Shown here: piece by piece, positions 34,387 through 45,745 of the stretch
Position numbering within the stretch: the first letter of the stretch is position 1
Layout of the letters: every line of letters begins with the position of its first letter
DNA from: an uncultured Photobacterium sp.
Lineage (GTDB): Bacteria > Pseudomonadota > Gammaproteobacteria > Enterobacterales > Vibrionaceae
Direction of reading: 5' to 3'
Assembly: GCF_947039875.1 (NCBI RefSeq)
Contig: NZ_CAMRAN010000003.1
Location: 62,001-126,000 of the forward strand
Length of the DNA: 64,000 bases
The notes under the pieces: generated by a model
Told to the model about the DNA's origin: nothing
The model's input: only the letters and a program-made list of their open reading frames with translations
Database searches by the model: none
Made by a program: the position numbers and the translations under genes

Positions 34387-36492
34387 GTGGCTCGCAAAAC
34401 GCCTATCGAGCGCTACCGTAATATCGGTATCTGTGCTCACGTTGACGCCGGTAAAACAACCACTACCGAGCGCATCCTGTTTTATACAGGTCTATCTCAT
34501 AAGATTGGTGAAGTACACGACGGCGCTGCTACTATGGATTGGATGGAGCAGGAGCAAGAACGTGGTATCACTATCACCTCTGCTGCTACGACCACCTTTT
34601 GGCGCGGTATGGACAAGCAGTTCGACGAGCACCGAATCAACATTATTGATACTCCAGGGCACGTAGACTTCACCATTGAAGTTGAACGATCACTGCGCGT
34701 ACTTGATGGTGCTGTTGTTGTGTTCTGTGGTGCTTCAGGTGTAGAGCCTCAGTCTGAGACTGTATGGCGTCAAGCCGATCGATATGAAGTTCCTCGTATT
34801 GTTTTTATCAACAAGATGGATCGCACGGGCGCAGATTTCTTCCGCGTTATCGAGCAGATCAAACACCGTCTTGGAGCTACACCAGTACCACTGCAATTAA
34901 ATATTGGTACTGAAGATGAATTTAAAGGTGTAATTGACCTGATCAAAATGAAGGCCATTAATTGGTCTGATGTTGATCAAGGCACCAGTTTTACCTATGA
35001 AGATATTCCTGCTGACATGCAAGAGTTAGCAGAAGAGTGGCGCATGAACTTAGTTGAATCAGCAGCAGAAGCTAATGATGAACTAATGGATAAATACCTT
35101 GAAGAAGGTGAACTGACTGAAGCTGAAATTAAAGCGGGTCTGCGTCAACGTACCCTAAACAACGAAATCGTACTGGCAACTTGTGGTTCTGCATTTAAGA
35201 ACAAAGGTGTTCAAGCCGTACTAGATGCCGTTGTTGATTTTCTACCTTCACCAACTGAAGTAAAAGCAATTACTGGTGAAGACGAACACGGTAACCCTGT
35301 TGAGCGTCATTCAAGTGATGACGAACCATTCTCAGCACTAGCGTTCAAAATCGCAACCGACCCGTTCGTAGGTACATTGACTTTCATGCGCGTATACTCA
35401 GGTGTTGTTAATTCAGGTGATACTGTTTATAACACCATTAAAGAAAAACGCGAGCGTTTAGGCCGTATCGTTCAGATGCATGCTAATAAACGCGAAGAGA
35501 TCAAAGAAGTGCGCGCTGGTGATATTGCGGCGGCCATTGGTCTTAAATTTGCAACAACAGGCGATACTCTGTGTGATCAAAATCATAAAGTGATTCTTGA
35601 GCGTATGGAATTCCCCGAACCGGTTATTCAGATTGTGGTTGAACCACGTTCTGTAGCTGATCAAGATAAGATGACAATCGCGCTAGACAAGCTAGCAGCA
35701 GAAGATCCATCTTTCCGCGTTGAGACCGACGTTGAATCAGGTCAGATTCTAATTTCTGGCATGGGTGAGCTTCACCTAGATATCATCGTTGATCGTATGA
35801 AGCGCGAATTTAACGTCAACTGTAACGTGGGTAAACCCCAAGTTGCTTACCGTGAAACTATTCGTGGTAATACTAAAGTTGAAGGTAAATTCATTCGTCA
35901 AGCTGGTGAAACTGGCGGTCGTGGCCAATATGGTCATGTATGGCTGAATCTTGAACCATCAGAACCGGGTGAAGGTTTTGTCTTCGTAGATGAAATTGTC
36001 GGTGGCAGTGTACCTAAAGAATACATTAGTGCGGTTGCTACAGGTATTGAAGAGCAAATGAAGAGTGGCGTGCTAGCAGGCTACCCGATGATTGATGTCA
36101 AAGCGACATTAGTTGATGGCTCTTACCACGACACTGATTCAAGCGAAATTGCATTTAAAATCGCAGGTTCAATGGCATTACGACAAGGTGCACTTGATGC
36201 AACTCCAGTATTGCTTGAACCGATGATGAAAGTTGAAATTACTACGCCAGAAGATTGGATGGGTGATGTTGTTGGTGATCTTAACCGTCGCCGCGGCATG
36301 ATCGAAGGTATGGAAGAAGGCAACGCGGGTATTAAAATTATTCGTGCGCAAGTTCCACTATCAGCAATGTTTGGATATGCAACTGATTTAAGATCGGCAA
36401 CACAAGGCCGCGCGTCTTATTCTATGGAGTTTAGCGAGTACGCTGAAATGCCAAAGAACGTTACTGATAAAATTATTGCTGAACGTATTTAA
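34387..36492 (+). CDS. fusA: Elongation factor G
   Basis: GTG start; [34 protein letters not shown]. Confidence 0.98.
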   Translation: MARKTPIERYRNIGICAHVDAGKTTTTERILFYTGLSHKIGEVHDGAATMDWMEQEQERGITITSAATTTFWRGMDKQFDEHRINIIDTPGHVDFTIEVERSLRVLDGAVVVFCGASGVEPQSETVWRQADRYEVPRIVFINKMDRTGADFFRVIEQIKHRLGATPVPLQLNIGTEDEFKGVIDLIKMKAINWSDVDQGTSFTYEDIPADMQELAEEWRMNLVESAAEANDELMDKYLEEGELTEAEIKAGLRQRTLNNEIVLATCGSAFKNKGVQAVLDAVVDFLPSPTEVKAITGEDEHGNPVERHSSDDEPFSALAFKIATDPFVGTLTFMRVYSGVVNSGDTVYNTIKEKRERLGRIVQMHANKREEIKEVRAGDIAAAIGLKFATTGDTLCDQNHKVILERMEFPEPVIQIVVEPRSVADQDKMTIALDKLAAEDPSFRVETDVESGQILISGMGELHLDIIVDRMKREFNVNCNVGKPQVAYRETIRGNTKVEGKFIRQAGETGGRGQYGHVWLNLEPSEPGEGFVFVDEIVGGSVPKEYISAVATGIEEQMKSGVLAGYPMIDVKATLVDGSYHDTDSSEIAFKIAGSMALRQGALDATPVLLEPMMKVEITTPEDWMGDVVGDLNRRRGMIEGMEEGNAGIKIIRAQVPLSAMFGYATDLRSATQGRASYSMEFSEYAEMPKNVTDKIIAERI

Positions 36493-36592
36493 TTTCATTA
36501 TTGCGTCAATGGCTATTGACGCATAAAATACAAACTTCAGAGCCGTCCCCGACCTAGTAGGGGGCGTATCTTAACTAGGAAGGAACACAATT

Positions 36593-37777
36593 GTGTCTAA
36601 AGAAAAATTTGAACGTCTAAAACCGCATGTTAACGTTGGTACAATCGGTCACGTTGACCACGGTAAAACAACTCTAACAGCTGCTATCTGTACTACACTT
36701 GCAAAAGTGTACGGTGGTGTTGCTAAAGACTTCGCATCTATCGATAACGCTCCTGAAGAGCGCGAGCGCGGTATCACTATCTCTACTTCTCACGTAGAAT
36801 ACGATACTCCTACTCGTCACTACGCACACGTAGACTGTCCTGGACACGCCGATTATGTTAAAAACATGATCACTGGTGCTGCTCAAATGGATGGTGGTAT
36901 CCTAGTTGTTGCTGCAACTGACGGTCCTATGCCTCAAACACGTGAGCACATCCTACTTGGTCGTCAAGTTGGTATTCCTTACATCATCGTATTCATGAAC
37001 AAGTGTGACATGGTTGATGATGAAGAACTACTTGAACTAGTAGAGATGGAAGTTCGTGAACTTCTTTCTGAGTACGATTTCCCAGGTGATGATTGCCCAG
37101 TAATCATGGGTTCTGCACTAGGCGCGCTAAACGGCGAAGCTGAGTGGGAAGCTAAGATTGTTGAACTAGCTGAAGCTCTAGATACTTACATTCCAGAGCC
37201 AGAGCGTGCTATCGATCTACCATTCATCCTTCCAATCGAAGATGTTTTCTCAATCCAAGGCCGTGGTACTGTTGTAACTGGTCGTATTGAGCAAGGTATC
37301 GTACGTGTTGGTGACGAAGTTGCTATCATCGGTATCGTAGACACTATTACAACTACTTGTACTGGTGTTGAGATGTTCCGTAAGCTTCTTGACGAAGGCC
37401 GTGCTGGTGAGAACGTTGGTGTTCTTCTACGTGGTACTAAGCGTGATGACGTTCAACGTGGTCAAGTTCTTGCTAAGCCAGGTTCAATCACTCCACACAC
37501 AACTTTCACTTCAGAAATCTATGTGCTTTCTAAAGATGAAGGTGGTCGTCACACTCCTTTCTTCAAAGGTTACCGTCCACAGTTCTACTTCCGTACAACT
37601 GACGTAACTGGTACTATCGAGTTACCAGAAGGCGTTGAAATGGTAATGCCTGGTGATAACATCTCTATGACTGTTACTCTAATCGCACCTATCGCGATGG
37701 ATGAAGGTCTACGTTTTGCTATCCGTGAAGGTGGTCGTACAGTTGGTGCTGGTGTTGTTGCAACTATCGTTGCATAA
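36593..37777 (+). CDS. tuf: Elongation factor Tu
   Basis: GTG start; [31 protein letters not shown]. Confidence 0.98.
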   Translation: MSKEKFERLKPHVNVGTIGHVDHGKTTLTAAICTTLAKVYGGVAKDFASIDNAPEERERGITISTSHVEYDTPTRHYAHVDCPGHADYVKNMITGAAQMDGGILVVAATDGPMPQTREHILLGRQVGIPYIIVFMNKCDMVDDEELLELVEMEVRELLSEYDFPGDDCPVIMGSALGALNGEAEWEAKIVELAEALDTYIPEPERAIDLPFILPIEDVFSIQGRGTVVTGRIEQGIVRVGDEVAIIGIVDTITTTCTGVEMFRKLLDEGRAGENVGVLLRGTKRDDVQRGQVLAKPGSITPHTTFTSEIYVLSKDEGGRHTPFFKGYRPQFYFRTTDVTGTIELPEGVEMVMPGDNISMTVTLIAPIAMDEGLRFAIREGGRTVGAGVVATIVA

Positions 37778-37819
37778 ATTACGCTAATATCGTTGAATTA
37801 AATTTGACGACAGAGCACT

Positions 37820-37848
37820 AAAAAGGGCATCATTTGATGCCCTTTTTC
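37820..37848 (+). terminator. Terminator after tuf
   Basis: AAAAAGGGCATCATTTGATGCCCTTTTTC. Confidence 0.9.
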
Positions 37849-37932
37849 TACACTTTAACTTGAAACTGCGTGTTTTTTGTTCGCTGTGTGGAAATGAAAT
37901 TTCGTAAAGATGAAGTTTTTAATAATGTTATT

Positions 37933-37952
37933 AAAGGTTTAGACCTTTTTCT
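37933..37952 (+). terminator. Second terminator-like hairpin in tuf-secE gap
   Basis: AAAGGT-TTAG-ACCTTTTTCTT. Confidence 0.55.
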
Positions 37953-37961
37953 TCATCCTGA

Positions 37962-37984
37962 CCTCGCCCTTGCGGGGTTATTTT
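37962..37984 (+). terminator. Third terminator-like hairpin in tuf-secE gap
   Basis: CCTCGC-CCTT-GCGGGG-TTATTTT. Confidence 0.5.
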
Positions 37985-38020
37985 CGTCTAGATGATTAAG
38001 ACTAGTTACAGGTTGGTTGT

Positions 38021-38398
38021 ATGAAAGCAAATGCCGAAAACCAAGAAAGCGAAAGCAAAATGGATGGCCTTAAATGGGTCGTGGTTTTTGCTTTGCTAGC
38101 TGCTGCTGTGGTTGGTAATTACCTATACAGTGATGTTTCTGTTGTTCTGCGCTCTTCTGCAGTTGTAGCCCTTGTGGTTATTGCTGGTATTGTTGCCGCA
38201 TTAACAGCTAAAGGTAAATCCGTGATTACGTTTGCACGTGAGTCACGCATGGAAGTCCGCAAAGTAGTGTGGCCTACTCGTCAGGAAGCTACGCAGACAA
38301 CCTTTATTGTTCTAGCAGTCACTGTCGTAATGGCATTAGCCCTTTGGGGGATTGATGGCATTATGGTCCGTTTAGTGCGCCTAGTTACTGGCGCGTGA
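38021..38398 (+). CDS. secE: Preprotein translocase subunit SecE
   Basis: [27 protein letters not shown]. Confidence 0.96.
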   Translation: MKANAENQESESKMDGLKWVVVFALLAAAVVGNYLYSDVSVVLRSSAVVALVVIAGIVAALTAKGKSVITFARESRMEVRKVVWPTRQEATQTTFIVLAVTVVMALALWGIDGIMVRLVRLVTGA

Positions 38399-38409
38399 GG
38401 TAAAAATTC

Positions 38410-38955
38410 ATGATCGAAGCTCCAAAGAAACGTTGGTATGTAGTACAGGCTTTTTCAGGTTTTGAAGGCCGTGTAGCGCAATCACTACGTGAACATATCA
38501 AAATTCATGGTATGGAAGAGCACTTTGACGAGGTTTTAGTACCGACGGAAGAAGTGGTAGAAATGCGTGCCGGCCAACGCCGTAAGAGTGAACGCAAGTT
38601 CTTCCCTGGCTATGTACTTGTACAAATGGTGATGAACGATGAAACATGGCACCTTGTACGTAGTATTCCTCGTGTAATGGGGTTCATTGGTGGTACTTCT
38701 GATCGTCCAGCTCCAATTTCTGATAAAGAAGCAGATGCGATCTTAAATCGTTTACAGCAAGCTAGTGAGTCTCCAGTACATAAAACAGTATTTGAGCCTG
38801 GTGAAGTGGTACGTGTTACAGATGGTCCATTTGCTGATTTTAATGGTACGATTGAATCAGTTGACTATGATAAGAGCCGTGTTAAGGTTTCTGTATCAAT
38901 TTTCGGTCGTGCAACACCAGTAGAACTAGAGTTCGGTCAAATCGAAAAGAACTGA
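38410..38955 (+). CDS. nusG: Transcription termination/antitermination factor NusG
   Basis: [25 protein letters not shown]. Confidence 0.97.
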   Translation: MIEAPKKRWYVVQAFSGFEGRVAQSLREHIKIHGMEEHFDEVLVPTEEVVEMRAGQRRKSERKFFPGYVLVQMVMNDETWHLVRSIPRVMGFIGGTSDRPAPISDKEADAILNRLQQASESPVHKTVFEPGEVVRVTDGPFADFNGTIESVDYDKSRVKVSVSIFGRATPVELEFGQIEKN

Positions 38956-38976
38956 TCAAATTCTGTTCAACTCGTA

Positions 38977-39005
38977 TTGTCAGGGGCGTGGAATTAGGCT
39001 ATAAT
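38977..39005 (+). promoter_or_regulatory. rplK promoter
   Basis: TTGTCA - 17 nt - TATAAT. Confidence 0.75.
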
Positions 39006-39030
39006 TTCGCGCCCTTTCGTTAGACGGGGA

Positions 39031-39051
39031 GTCTATTTGTTTAAAATAGAC
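39031..39051 (+). promoter_or_regulatory. Leader hairpin upstream of rplK (candidate L1 autoregulatory site)
   Basis: GTCTATTT-gttta-AAATAGAC perfect 8-bp stem; position as for L1 translational control. Confidence 0.45.
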
Positions 39052-39079
39052 GTTTGAACCCAAAATTAGGTATATAGCA

Positions 39080-39508
39080 ATGGCTAAAAAAGTAGAAGCT
39101 TACATTAAGCTGCAAGTTGCAGCTGGTGCAGCGAATCCAAGTCCACCAGTTGGTCCAGCTCTTGGTCAACATGGTGTGAACATCATGGAATTCTGTAAGG
39201 CGTTTAACGCTAAGACTGACTCAGTAGAGAAAGGTCTTCCGACTCCAGTTGTTATCACTGTTTACAGTGACCGTTCTTTCACGTTCATCACTAAGACACC
39301 ACCTGCTGCAGTTCTTCTGCTTAAAGCTGCTGGTCTTAAGTCTGGTTCTGGCCGTCCGAACACTGACAAAGTGGGTACTGTAACTGACGCTCAGATCCAA
39401 GAGATCGCTGAGACTAAAGCTGCAGACATGACTGGTGCTGACATTGAAGCTATGAAGCGTTCAATTGCTGGTACTGCTCGCTCAATGGGCCTAGTGGTAG
39501 AGGGTTAA
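39080..39508 (+). CDS. rplK: 50S ribosomal protein L11
   Basis: [34 protein letters not shown]. Confidence 0.98.
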   Translation: MAKKVEAYIKLQVAAGAANPSPPVGPALGQHGVNIMEFCKAFNAKTDSVEKGLPTPVVITVYSDRSFTFITKTPPAAVLLLKAAGLKSGSGRPNTDKVGTVTDAQIQEIAETKAADMTGADIEAMKRSIAGTARSMGLVVEG

Positions 39509-39512
39509 GATA

Positions 39513-40217
39513 ATGGCTAAACTGACTAAGCGCATGCGCGTTATCCGCGACAAAGTAGATGCTACTCGTGAATACGACATCACCGAGGCTGTTGCTCTTC
39601 TTAAAGAACTAGCTACTGCTAAATTCGTTGAAAGTGTTGACGTTGCTGTTAACCTTGGCATCGATGCACGTAAATCAGACCAAAACGTTCGTGGTGCAAC
39701 TGTACTACCTAACGGTACTGGCCGTGACATCCGTGTTGCTGTATTTACACAAGGCGCAAACGCTGAAGCTGCTAAAGAAGCTGGCGCTGAGCTTGTAGGT
39801 ATGGAAGATCTAGCTGCTCTTGTTAAGAAAGGCGAAATGAACTTTGACGTGGTTATCGCATCTCCTGATGCAATGCGCGTTGTAGGTCAACTTGGTACCA
39901 TTCTTGGTCCTCGTGGTCTTATGCCAAACCCTAAAGTTGGTACTGTAACTCCTAATGTTGCTGAAGCAGTTAAAAATGCTAAAGCTGGTCAGGTTCGTTA
40001 CCGTAACGACAAAAATGGTATCATTCACACTACTATCGGTAAGGTGAACTTTGATGCCGCTCAACTACAAGAGAACTTAGAAGCTCTTTTAGTTGCACTG
40101 AAGCGCGCTAAGCCGTCTTCAGCGAAAGGTACTTTCATTAAGAAAGTAAGCATCTCTACCACTATGGGTGCAGGTGTAGCGTTAGATCAGAATTCTCTGA
40201 AAGCTAGCGTAGCGTAA
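39513..40217 (+). CDS. rplA: 50S ribosomal protein L1
   Basis: [23 protein letters not shown]. Confidence 0.98.
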   Translation: MAKLTKRMRVIRDKVDATREYDITEAVALLKELATAKFVESVDVAVNLGIDARKSDQNVRGATVLPNGTGRDIRVAVFTQGANAEAAKEAGAELVGMEDLAALVKKGEMNFDVVIASPDAMRVVGQLGTILGPRGLMPNPKVGTVTPNVAEAVKNAKAGQVRYRNDKNGIIHTTIGKVNFDAAQLQENLEALLVALKRAKPSSAKGTFIKKVSISTTMGAGVALDQNSLKASVA

Positions 40218-40224
40218 ACTAATT

Positions 40225-40252
40225 TGCAGAAGCGATAAGTTAGTGTATAATT
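40225..40252 (+). promoter_or_regulatory. rplJ promoter
   Basis: TTGCAG - 16 nt - TATAAT. Confidence 0.65.
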
Positions 40253-40274
40253 TGTCGTTTCCGAATTCGTGGCT

Positions 40275-40352
40275 GAGGTTGATTGTTTTCAATTAACCTC
40301 CGTCAAAGACCGTAGGTGTTTTTCGGAACTTAATTTACCTACGTAGACGGTG
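40275..40352 (+). promoter_or_regulatory. Structured rplJ leader (candidate L10(L12)4 binding leader)
   Basis: GAGGTTGATT...AATTAACCTC hairpin plus ACCGTAGGT...ACCTACGTAGACGGT hairpin upstream of rplJ. Confidence 0.55.
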
Positions 40353-40468
40353 CCAGAACATGATTGATGTAAGTCTTTTTTGGATCTGCGCCGTAAAACT
40401 CTCCTGTCAACCGGCAGTGAGTGGTGTAAATACTGGGGTTACCCAGAAATTATCCAGGAGCAAATCCA

Positions 40469-40963
40469 ATGGCATTAAATCTTCAAGACAAAAAAGCAAT
40501 TGTTGCTGAAGTCAACGAAGCTGCCAATGGTGCCCTGTCTGCAGTTGTTGCTGACTCTCGCGGTGTTAGTGTGTGTGCAATGACAACTCTACGTAAACAA
40601 GCTCGTGAAGCTGGTGTTTACCTAAGAGTTGTTCGTAACACATTAGCACGTCGTGCAGTTGAAGGTACTAACTTCGAATGTCTACAAGACGTTTTTGTTG
40701 GTCCTTCACTAATCGGCTTCTCTAATGAGCACCCAGGTGCTGCAGCGCGTCTTTTCAAAGACTTCGCTAAAGAGAATAAAAGCTTCGAGATCAAAGCTGC
40801 TGCATTCGAAGGCGCTATTGCCAACGCTGATGTACTAGCAACTCTACCAACTTACGACGAAGCTATCGCACGCCTAATGATGTGCATGAAAGAAGCGTCT
40901 GCTGGTAAACTTGTACGTACTATCGCGGCTGTACGTGATCAGAAAGAAGAAGCTGCAGCTTAA
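40469..40963 (+). CDS. rplJ: 50S ribosomal protein L10
   Basis: [33 protein letters not shown]. Confidence 0.98.
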   Translation: MALNLQDKKAIVAEVNEAANGALSAVVADSRGVSVCAMTTLRKQAREAGVYLRVVRNTLARRAVEGTNFECLQDVFVGPSLIGFSNEHPGAAARLFKDFAKENKSFEIKAAAFEGAIANADVLATLPTYDEAIARLMMCMKEASAGKLVRTIAAVRDQKEEAAA

Positions 40964-41022
40964 TTGCCGCGTTTTATCTGATTACTATTTATACTTATTG
41001 TTGACTTTAAAAGAGAATTGTT

Positions 41023-41388
41023 ATGTCTATCACTAACGAGCAAATCCTAGACGCAGTTGCAGAAATGTCTGTAATGCAAGTTGTTGAGCTTATTGAAGCT
41101 ATGGAAGAAAAATTCGGTGTTTCTGCTGCTGCTGCAGTAGTTGCAGGCGGCGCAGCTGCAGACGCAGCTGAAGAGCAAACTGAATTTGACGTAATCCTAA
41201 CAGCTGCTGGCGCTAACAAAGTACAAGTTATCAAAGCTGTACGTGGCGCAACTGGTCTTGGCCTTAAAGAAGCTAAAGCTGTAGTTGACGGCGCTCCTGC
41301 TGCTGTTAAAGAAGGCGTAGATAAAGCTGAAGCTGAAGCTCTTAAAGCTCAATTAGAAGAAGCTGGTGCTTCTGTTGAAGTTAAATAA
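41023..41388 (+). CDS. rplL: 50S ribosomal protein L7/L12
   Basis: [39 protein letters not shown]. Confidence 0.98.
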   Translation: MSITNEQILDAVAEMSVMQVVELIEAMEEKFGVSAAAAVVAGGAAADAAEEQTEFDVILTAAGANKVQVIKAVRGATGLGLKEAKAVVDGAPAAVKEGVDKAEAEALKAQLEEAGASVEVK

Positions 41389-41421
41389 TTATTATTTGAT
41401 TTCATAGCCTTTTATGGCTAT

Positions 41422-41478
41422 TGGCTGGTGGCAAAAATGCCACCGGCCTTTTTGCGCTATAGACCGGTGGTATTTTTA
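41422..41478 (+). terminator. rplL-rpoB attenuator with two overlapping alternative hairpins
   Basis: GGCTGGTGGCA-aaaa-TGCCACCGGCC-TTTTT; CCACCGG (41440-41446) can alternatively pair with CCGGTGG (41464-41470), which is followed by TATTTTT. Confidence 0.8.
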
Positions 41479-41618
41479 CCTTGTTTTGTATCCACTGTCT
41501 GCGTAAAAAATATTCTAGTTTCATTAGAATATTCCTACTATAAAAAACAACGATTAGTCACTACCCCCGCATGTGATATGGGGTAGTTTGGATCACTTAT
41601 CAGCGATCTGAGGAACCT

Positions 41619-44600
41619 ATGGTTTACTCTTATACCGAGAAAAAGCGTATCCGTAAGGATTTTGGTAAGCGTCCACAAGTGTTGGATGCACCATACTTGC
41701 TATCGATCCAGCTTGATTCTTTCCAAAAATTTATCGAGCAGGATCCAGAAGGGCATTACGGTCTAGAAGCTGCCTTTCGCTCTGTTTTTCCTATCCAGAG
41801 CTATAATGGCAATTCCGAGCTGCAATACGTTAGCTATCGTCTCGGTGAGCCGGTCTTCGATGTCAAAGAATGTCAAATTCGTGGCGTAACTTATTCTGCT
41901 CCACTACGCGTGAAGCTACGTCTGGTCATGTATGATCGAGATGCGCCGGCTGGCACCGTAAAAGACATTAAAGAACAAGAAGTTTACATGGGCGAAATTC
42001 CGCTCATGACAGATAACGGTACATTCGTTATTAACGGTACCGAGAGGGTTATCGTATCTCAGCTGCACCGTAGTCCTGGTGTATTCTTTGACAGCGATAA
42101 GGGTAAAACCCACTCCTCAGGTAAAGTGTTATATAACGCTCGTGTTATCCCTTACCGTGGTTCATGGTTGGATTTCGAGTTTGATCCTAAGGATAATCTT
42201 TTCGTACGTATCGACCGTCGTCGTAAATTACCTGCGTCTATTATCCTTCGCGCACTTAACTACACAACTGAACAGATTCTTGACATGTTCTTCGATAAGA
42301 TTAATTTCGAAGTACGCGGTAAGTCTCTAGTTATGGAGTTAGTACCTGAGCGTCTACGTGGCGAAACTGCAAGCTTTGATATCGAAGCGAACGGTACTGT
42401 TTACGTAGAGCAAGGTCGTCGTATCACTGCTCGTCATATTCGTCAATTGGCGAAAGATGGCATTGATAGTATCGAAGTACCTGTTGAATATATCGTTGGC
42501 AAAATCGCTGCACGTGATTACATCAACGAAGAAACTGGCGAACTGATTGTTACGGCTAACCAAGAATTAAGCTTGGAAGCATTAGCACTTCTATCTCAGG
42601 CGAGTCATAAGTCTATTGAAGTTCTGTTTACGAACGATTTAGACCATGGTCCGTACATGTCAGAAACACTACGTGTTGATAACAGTACTGATCGTCTAAG
42701 TGCATTGGTAGAAATCTACCGTATGATGCGCCCTGGCGAGCCGCCAACACGTGAAGCAGCTGATCAATTATTTGAAAGCTTGTTCTTCTCTGAAGATCGT
42801 TACGATCTTTCTGCTGTTGGTCGTATGAAGTTCAACAGTTCTCTTCTTCGTGAAGAAATAACTGGTCCTGGTATCCTTAGCAACGACGACATCATTGAAG
42901 TGATGAAGAAGTTGATCGATATCCGTAACGGCAAAGGCGAGGTTGATGATATCGACCACCTTGGTAACCGTCGTATTCGCTCTGTGGGCGAAATGGCTGA
43001 AAACCAATTCCGTGTAGGTCTAGTTCGTGTTGAGCGTGCTGTTAAAGAGCGTCTAAGTTTAGGCGATCTTGATGCAATCATGCCTCAAGACTTAATCAAC
43101 GCGAAGCCTATTTCTGCGGCAGTGAAAGAGTTCTTTGGCTCTTCTCAATTGTCACAGTTTATGGACCAGAACAACCCGTTGTCAGAAGTTACTCACAAAC
43201 GTCGTATCTCGGCGCTTGGTCCAGGTGGTCTGACTCGTGAACGTGCTGGTTTTGAGGTTCGAGACGTACACGCGACTCACTACGGTCGTCTATGTCCTAT
43301 CGAAACTCCTGAAGGTCCAAACATCGGTCTAATCAACTCGCTATCTGTATTTGCGCGTTGTAACTCTTACGGTTTCTTGGAAACACCTTACCGTAAAGTT
43401 GTAGATGGAAAAGTTTCGGATCACATCGAATACCTATCAGCAATTGAAGAAGGTCTATACGTTATTGCACAGGCAAATGCTGCGCTTAACGAAGATGGTT
43501 CTTTTACTGATGAATTAATTACTGCTCGTCAGAAAGGCGATTCAGGTTTGCACCCACGCGACCATGTTCAATATATGGACGTTGCAACTAACCAAGTTGT
43601 ATCTGTGGCGGCATCTCTAATCCCGTTCCTAGAACACGATGATGCTAACCGTGCCCTTATGGGTGCGAACATGCAACGTCAGGCAGTTCCTACTATTCGT
43701 GCTGATAAGCCGTTAGTGGGTACTGGTATTGAGCGTCAGATCGGTGTTGACTCTGGTGTAACTGCTGTTGCTAAACGTGGCGGCCAAGTTCAGTCTGTAG
43801 ATGCTTCTCGTATCGTTATCAAAGTTAACGAAGACGAATTGATTCCTGGCGAAGCCGGTATCGATATCTACAACTTAACTAAGTACACCCGTTCTAACCA
43901 GAACACATGTATTAACCAGCGTCCAACTGTACTGCCTGGCGAGCCAGTAGCACGTGGTGATGTTCTTGCTGATGGTCCTTCAACAGACCTTGGTGAGCTA
44001 GCGCTTGGTCAAAACATGCGTATCGCGTTCATGCCTTGGAACGGTTACAACTTCGAAGACTCCATCTTAGTTTCTGAGCGTGTAGTTCAGGAAGATCGTT
44101 TCACCACAATCCACATTCAAGAGCTTTCTTGTGTGGCGCGTGATACGAAGTTGGGTTCTGAGGAAATCACTGCCGATATCCCTAACGTGGGTGAAGCAGC
44201 GCTTTCTAAGTTGGACGAATCAGGTATCGTTTACATCGGTGCAGAAGTGAAGGGTGGCGACATCCTAGTTGGTAAAGTAACCCCTAAAGGTGAAACGCAA
44301 CTGACGCCTGAAGAGAAGCTTCTACGAGCTATCTTTGGTGAGAAAGCTTCTGACGTTAAAGATTCATCTCTACGTGTTCCTGGTAGTGTTACTGGTACGA
44401 TCATTGACGTACAAGTATTTACTCGCGATGGCGTTGAGAAAGACAAGCGTGCTCTTGAAATTGAAGAGATGCAGCTGAAAGAAGCGAAGAAAGATATTAC
44501 AGAAGAATTCCAGATCCTTGAGGGTGGTCTTCTTGCTCGTGTACGTACGCTTCTACTATCTGCAGGTTACGGCGAAGATAAGATTTCTTCAATGAACCGC

Positions 44601-45644
44601 GATACATTGTTTGCACAAACGCTTGACGATGAAGCTTTACAAAACCAATTGGAACAGCTTGCAGAACAGTATGATGAACTGAAAGCTGAGTTCGATAAGA
44701 AGTTTGAAACTAAACGTCGTAAAATCACTCAGGGTGATGATCTAGCACCTGGCGTACTTAAGATTGTTAAAGTATACCTAGCTGTTCGTCGTCGCATCCA
44801 ACCTGGTGATAAGATGGCAGGTCGTCACGGTAACAAGGGTGTAATCTCTAAGATCAACCCTGTTGAAGACATGCCATACGATGAAAAAGGTCAGACTGTT
44901 GATATCGTACTAAACCCATTGGGTGTACCGTCACGTATGAACATCGGTCAGATCCTCGAGACTCACTTAGGTCTTGCGGCGAAAGGTATCGGTGACAAGC
45001 TTAACGATATGCTGAAAGAACAGCAGGAGTTACATAAGTTCCGTAACTTCCTACAACGTGTTTACAATCTTGGTGATACTCGCCAGAAAGTCGACATTGC
45101 TGAACTATCAGACGACGAAGTACGTACTTTGGTACAAAACCTTCGTAAAGGTCTACCAATTGCAACGCCTGTATTTGATGGTTGTCCAGAATCATCTATC
45201 AAAGAGCTGTTACAACTTGGTGATCTTCCAACGTCTGGCCAGCTGAAGTTGTTTGATGGCCGTACTGGTGATGCATTTGAGCGTCCTGTAACTGTTGGTT
45301 ACATGTACATGCTTAAACTGAACCACTTGGTTGATGACAAGATGCACGCCCGTTCTACCGGTTCTTATAGCCTTGTTACTCAGCAGCCGCTGGGTGGTAA
45401 AGCTCAGTTCGGTGGTCAGCGTTTCGGTGAGATGGAAGTATGGGCGCTTGAAGCATATGGCGCAGCGTACACCCTTCAAGAAATGCTAACCGTTAAGTCA
45501 GATGACGTTAACGGCCGTACGAAGATGTATAAAAACATCGTTGACGGTGATCATCGTATGGAACCTGGTATGCCGGAATCATTCAACGTATTGTTGAAAG
45601 AAATCCGCTCGTTGGGTATCAACATCGAGCTGGAAGACGAATAA
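41619..45644 (+). CDS. rpoB: RNA polymerase subunit beta
   Basis: [23 protein letters not shown]...; 1341 aa. Confidence 0.99.
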   Translation: MVYSYTEKKRIRKDFGKRPQVLDAPYLLSIQLDSFQKFIEQDPEGHYGLEAAFRSVFPIQSYNGNSELQYVSYRLGEPVFDVKECQIRGVTYSAPLRVKLRLVMYDRDAPAGTVKDIKEQEVYMGEIPLMTDNGTFVINGTERVIVSQLHRSPGVFFDSDKGKTHSSGKVLYNARVIPYRGSWLDFEFDPKDNLFVRIDRRRKLPASIILRALNYTTEQILDMFFDKINFEVRGKSLVMELVPERLRGETASFDIEANGTVYVEQGRRITARHIRQLAKDGIDSIEVPVEYIVGKIAARDYINEETGELIVTANQELSLEALALLSQASHKSIEVLFTNDLDHGPYMSETLRVDNSTDRLSALVEIYRMMRPGEPPTREAADQLFESLFFSEDRYDLSAVGRMKFNSSLLREEITGPGILSNDDIIEVMKKLIDIRNGKGEVDDIDHLGNRRIRSVGEMAENQFRVGLVRVERAVKERLSLGDLDAIMPQDLINAKPISAAVKEFFGSSQLSQFMDQNNPLSEVTHKRRISALGPGGLTRERAGFEVRDVHATHYGRLCPIETPEGPNIGLINSLSVFARCNSYGFLETPYRKVVDGKVSDHIEYLSAIEEGLYVIAQANAALNEDGSFTDELITARQKGDSGLHPRDHVQYMDVATNQVVSVAASLIPFLEHDDANRALMGANMQRQAVPTIRADKPLVGTGIERQIGVDSGVTAVAKRGGQVQSVDASRIVIKVNEDELIPGEAGIDIYNLTKYTRSNQNTCINQRPTVLPGEPVARGDVLADGPSTDLGELALGQNMRIAFMPWNGYNFEDSILVSERVVQEDRFTTIHIQELSCVARDTKLGSEEITADIPNVGEAALSKLDESGIVYIGAEVKGGDILVGKVTPKGETQLTPEEKLLRAIFGEKASDVKDSSLRVPGSVTGTIIDVQVFTRDGVEKDKRALEIEEMQLKEAKKDITEEFQILEGGLLARVRTLLLSAGYGEDKISSMNRDTLFAQTLDDEALQNQLEQLAEQYDELKAEFDKKFETKRRKITQGDDLAPGVLKIVKVYLAVRRRIQPGDKMAGRHGNKGVISKINPVEDMPYDEKGQTVDIVLNPLGVPSRMNIGQILETHLGLAAKGIGDKLNDMLKEQQELHKFRNFLQRVYNLGDTRQKVDIAELSDDEVRTLVQNLRKGLPIATPVFDGCPESSIKELLQLGDLPTSGQLKLFDGRTGDAFERPVTVGYMYMLKLNHLVDDKMHARSTGSYSLVTQQPLGGKAQFGGQRFGEMEVWALEAYGAAYTLQEMLTVKSDDVNGRTKMYKNIVDGDHRMEPGMPESFNVLLKEIRSLGINIELEDE

Positions 45645-45691
45645 GACTGGGTTAGTCACCTATACTTATTAGTTACTCCGGTATAAATATG

Positions 45692-45716
45692 AAGGCGCCA
45701 GTAGTCCTGGCGCCTT
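45692..45716. other. Perfect GC-rich hairpin in the rpoB-rpoC intergenic region
   Basis: AAGGCGCCAG-tagtc-CTGGCGCCTT then TATG. Confidence 0.85.
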
Positions 45717-45745
45717 TATGGGTCAACTCCTCACAGGAGCCGAAT

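Noticed and set aside
34316-34666. 116-aa ORF overlapping fusA start
   Set aside because: Out of frame with fusA, which is unambiguous.
36493-36592. Expected tRNA cluster upstream of tuf
   Set aside because: No cloverleaf or CCA-type 3' end seen; only a CCCC/GGGG hairpin between fusA and tuf.
42800-43081. Antisense ORFs across rpoB/rpoC
   Set aside because: Long conserved coding genes produce shadow ORFs; none resembles a known family.
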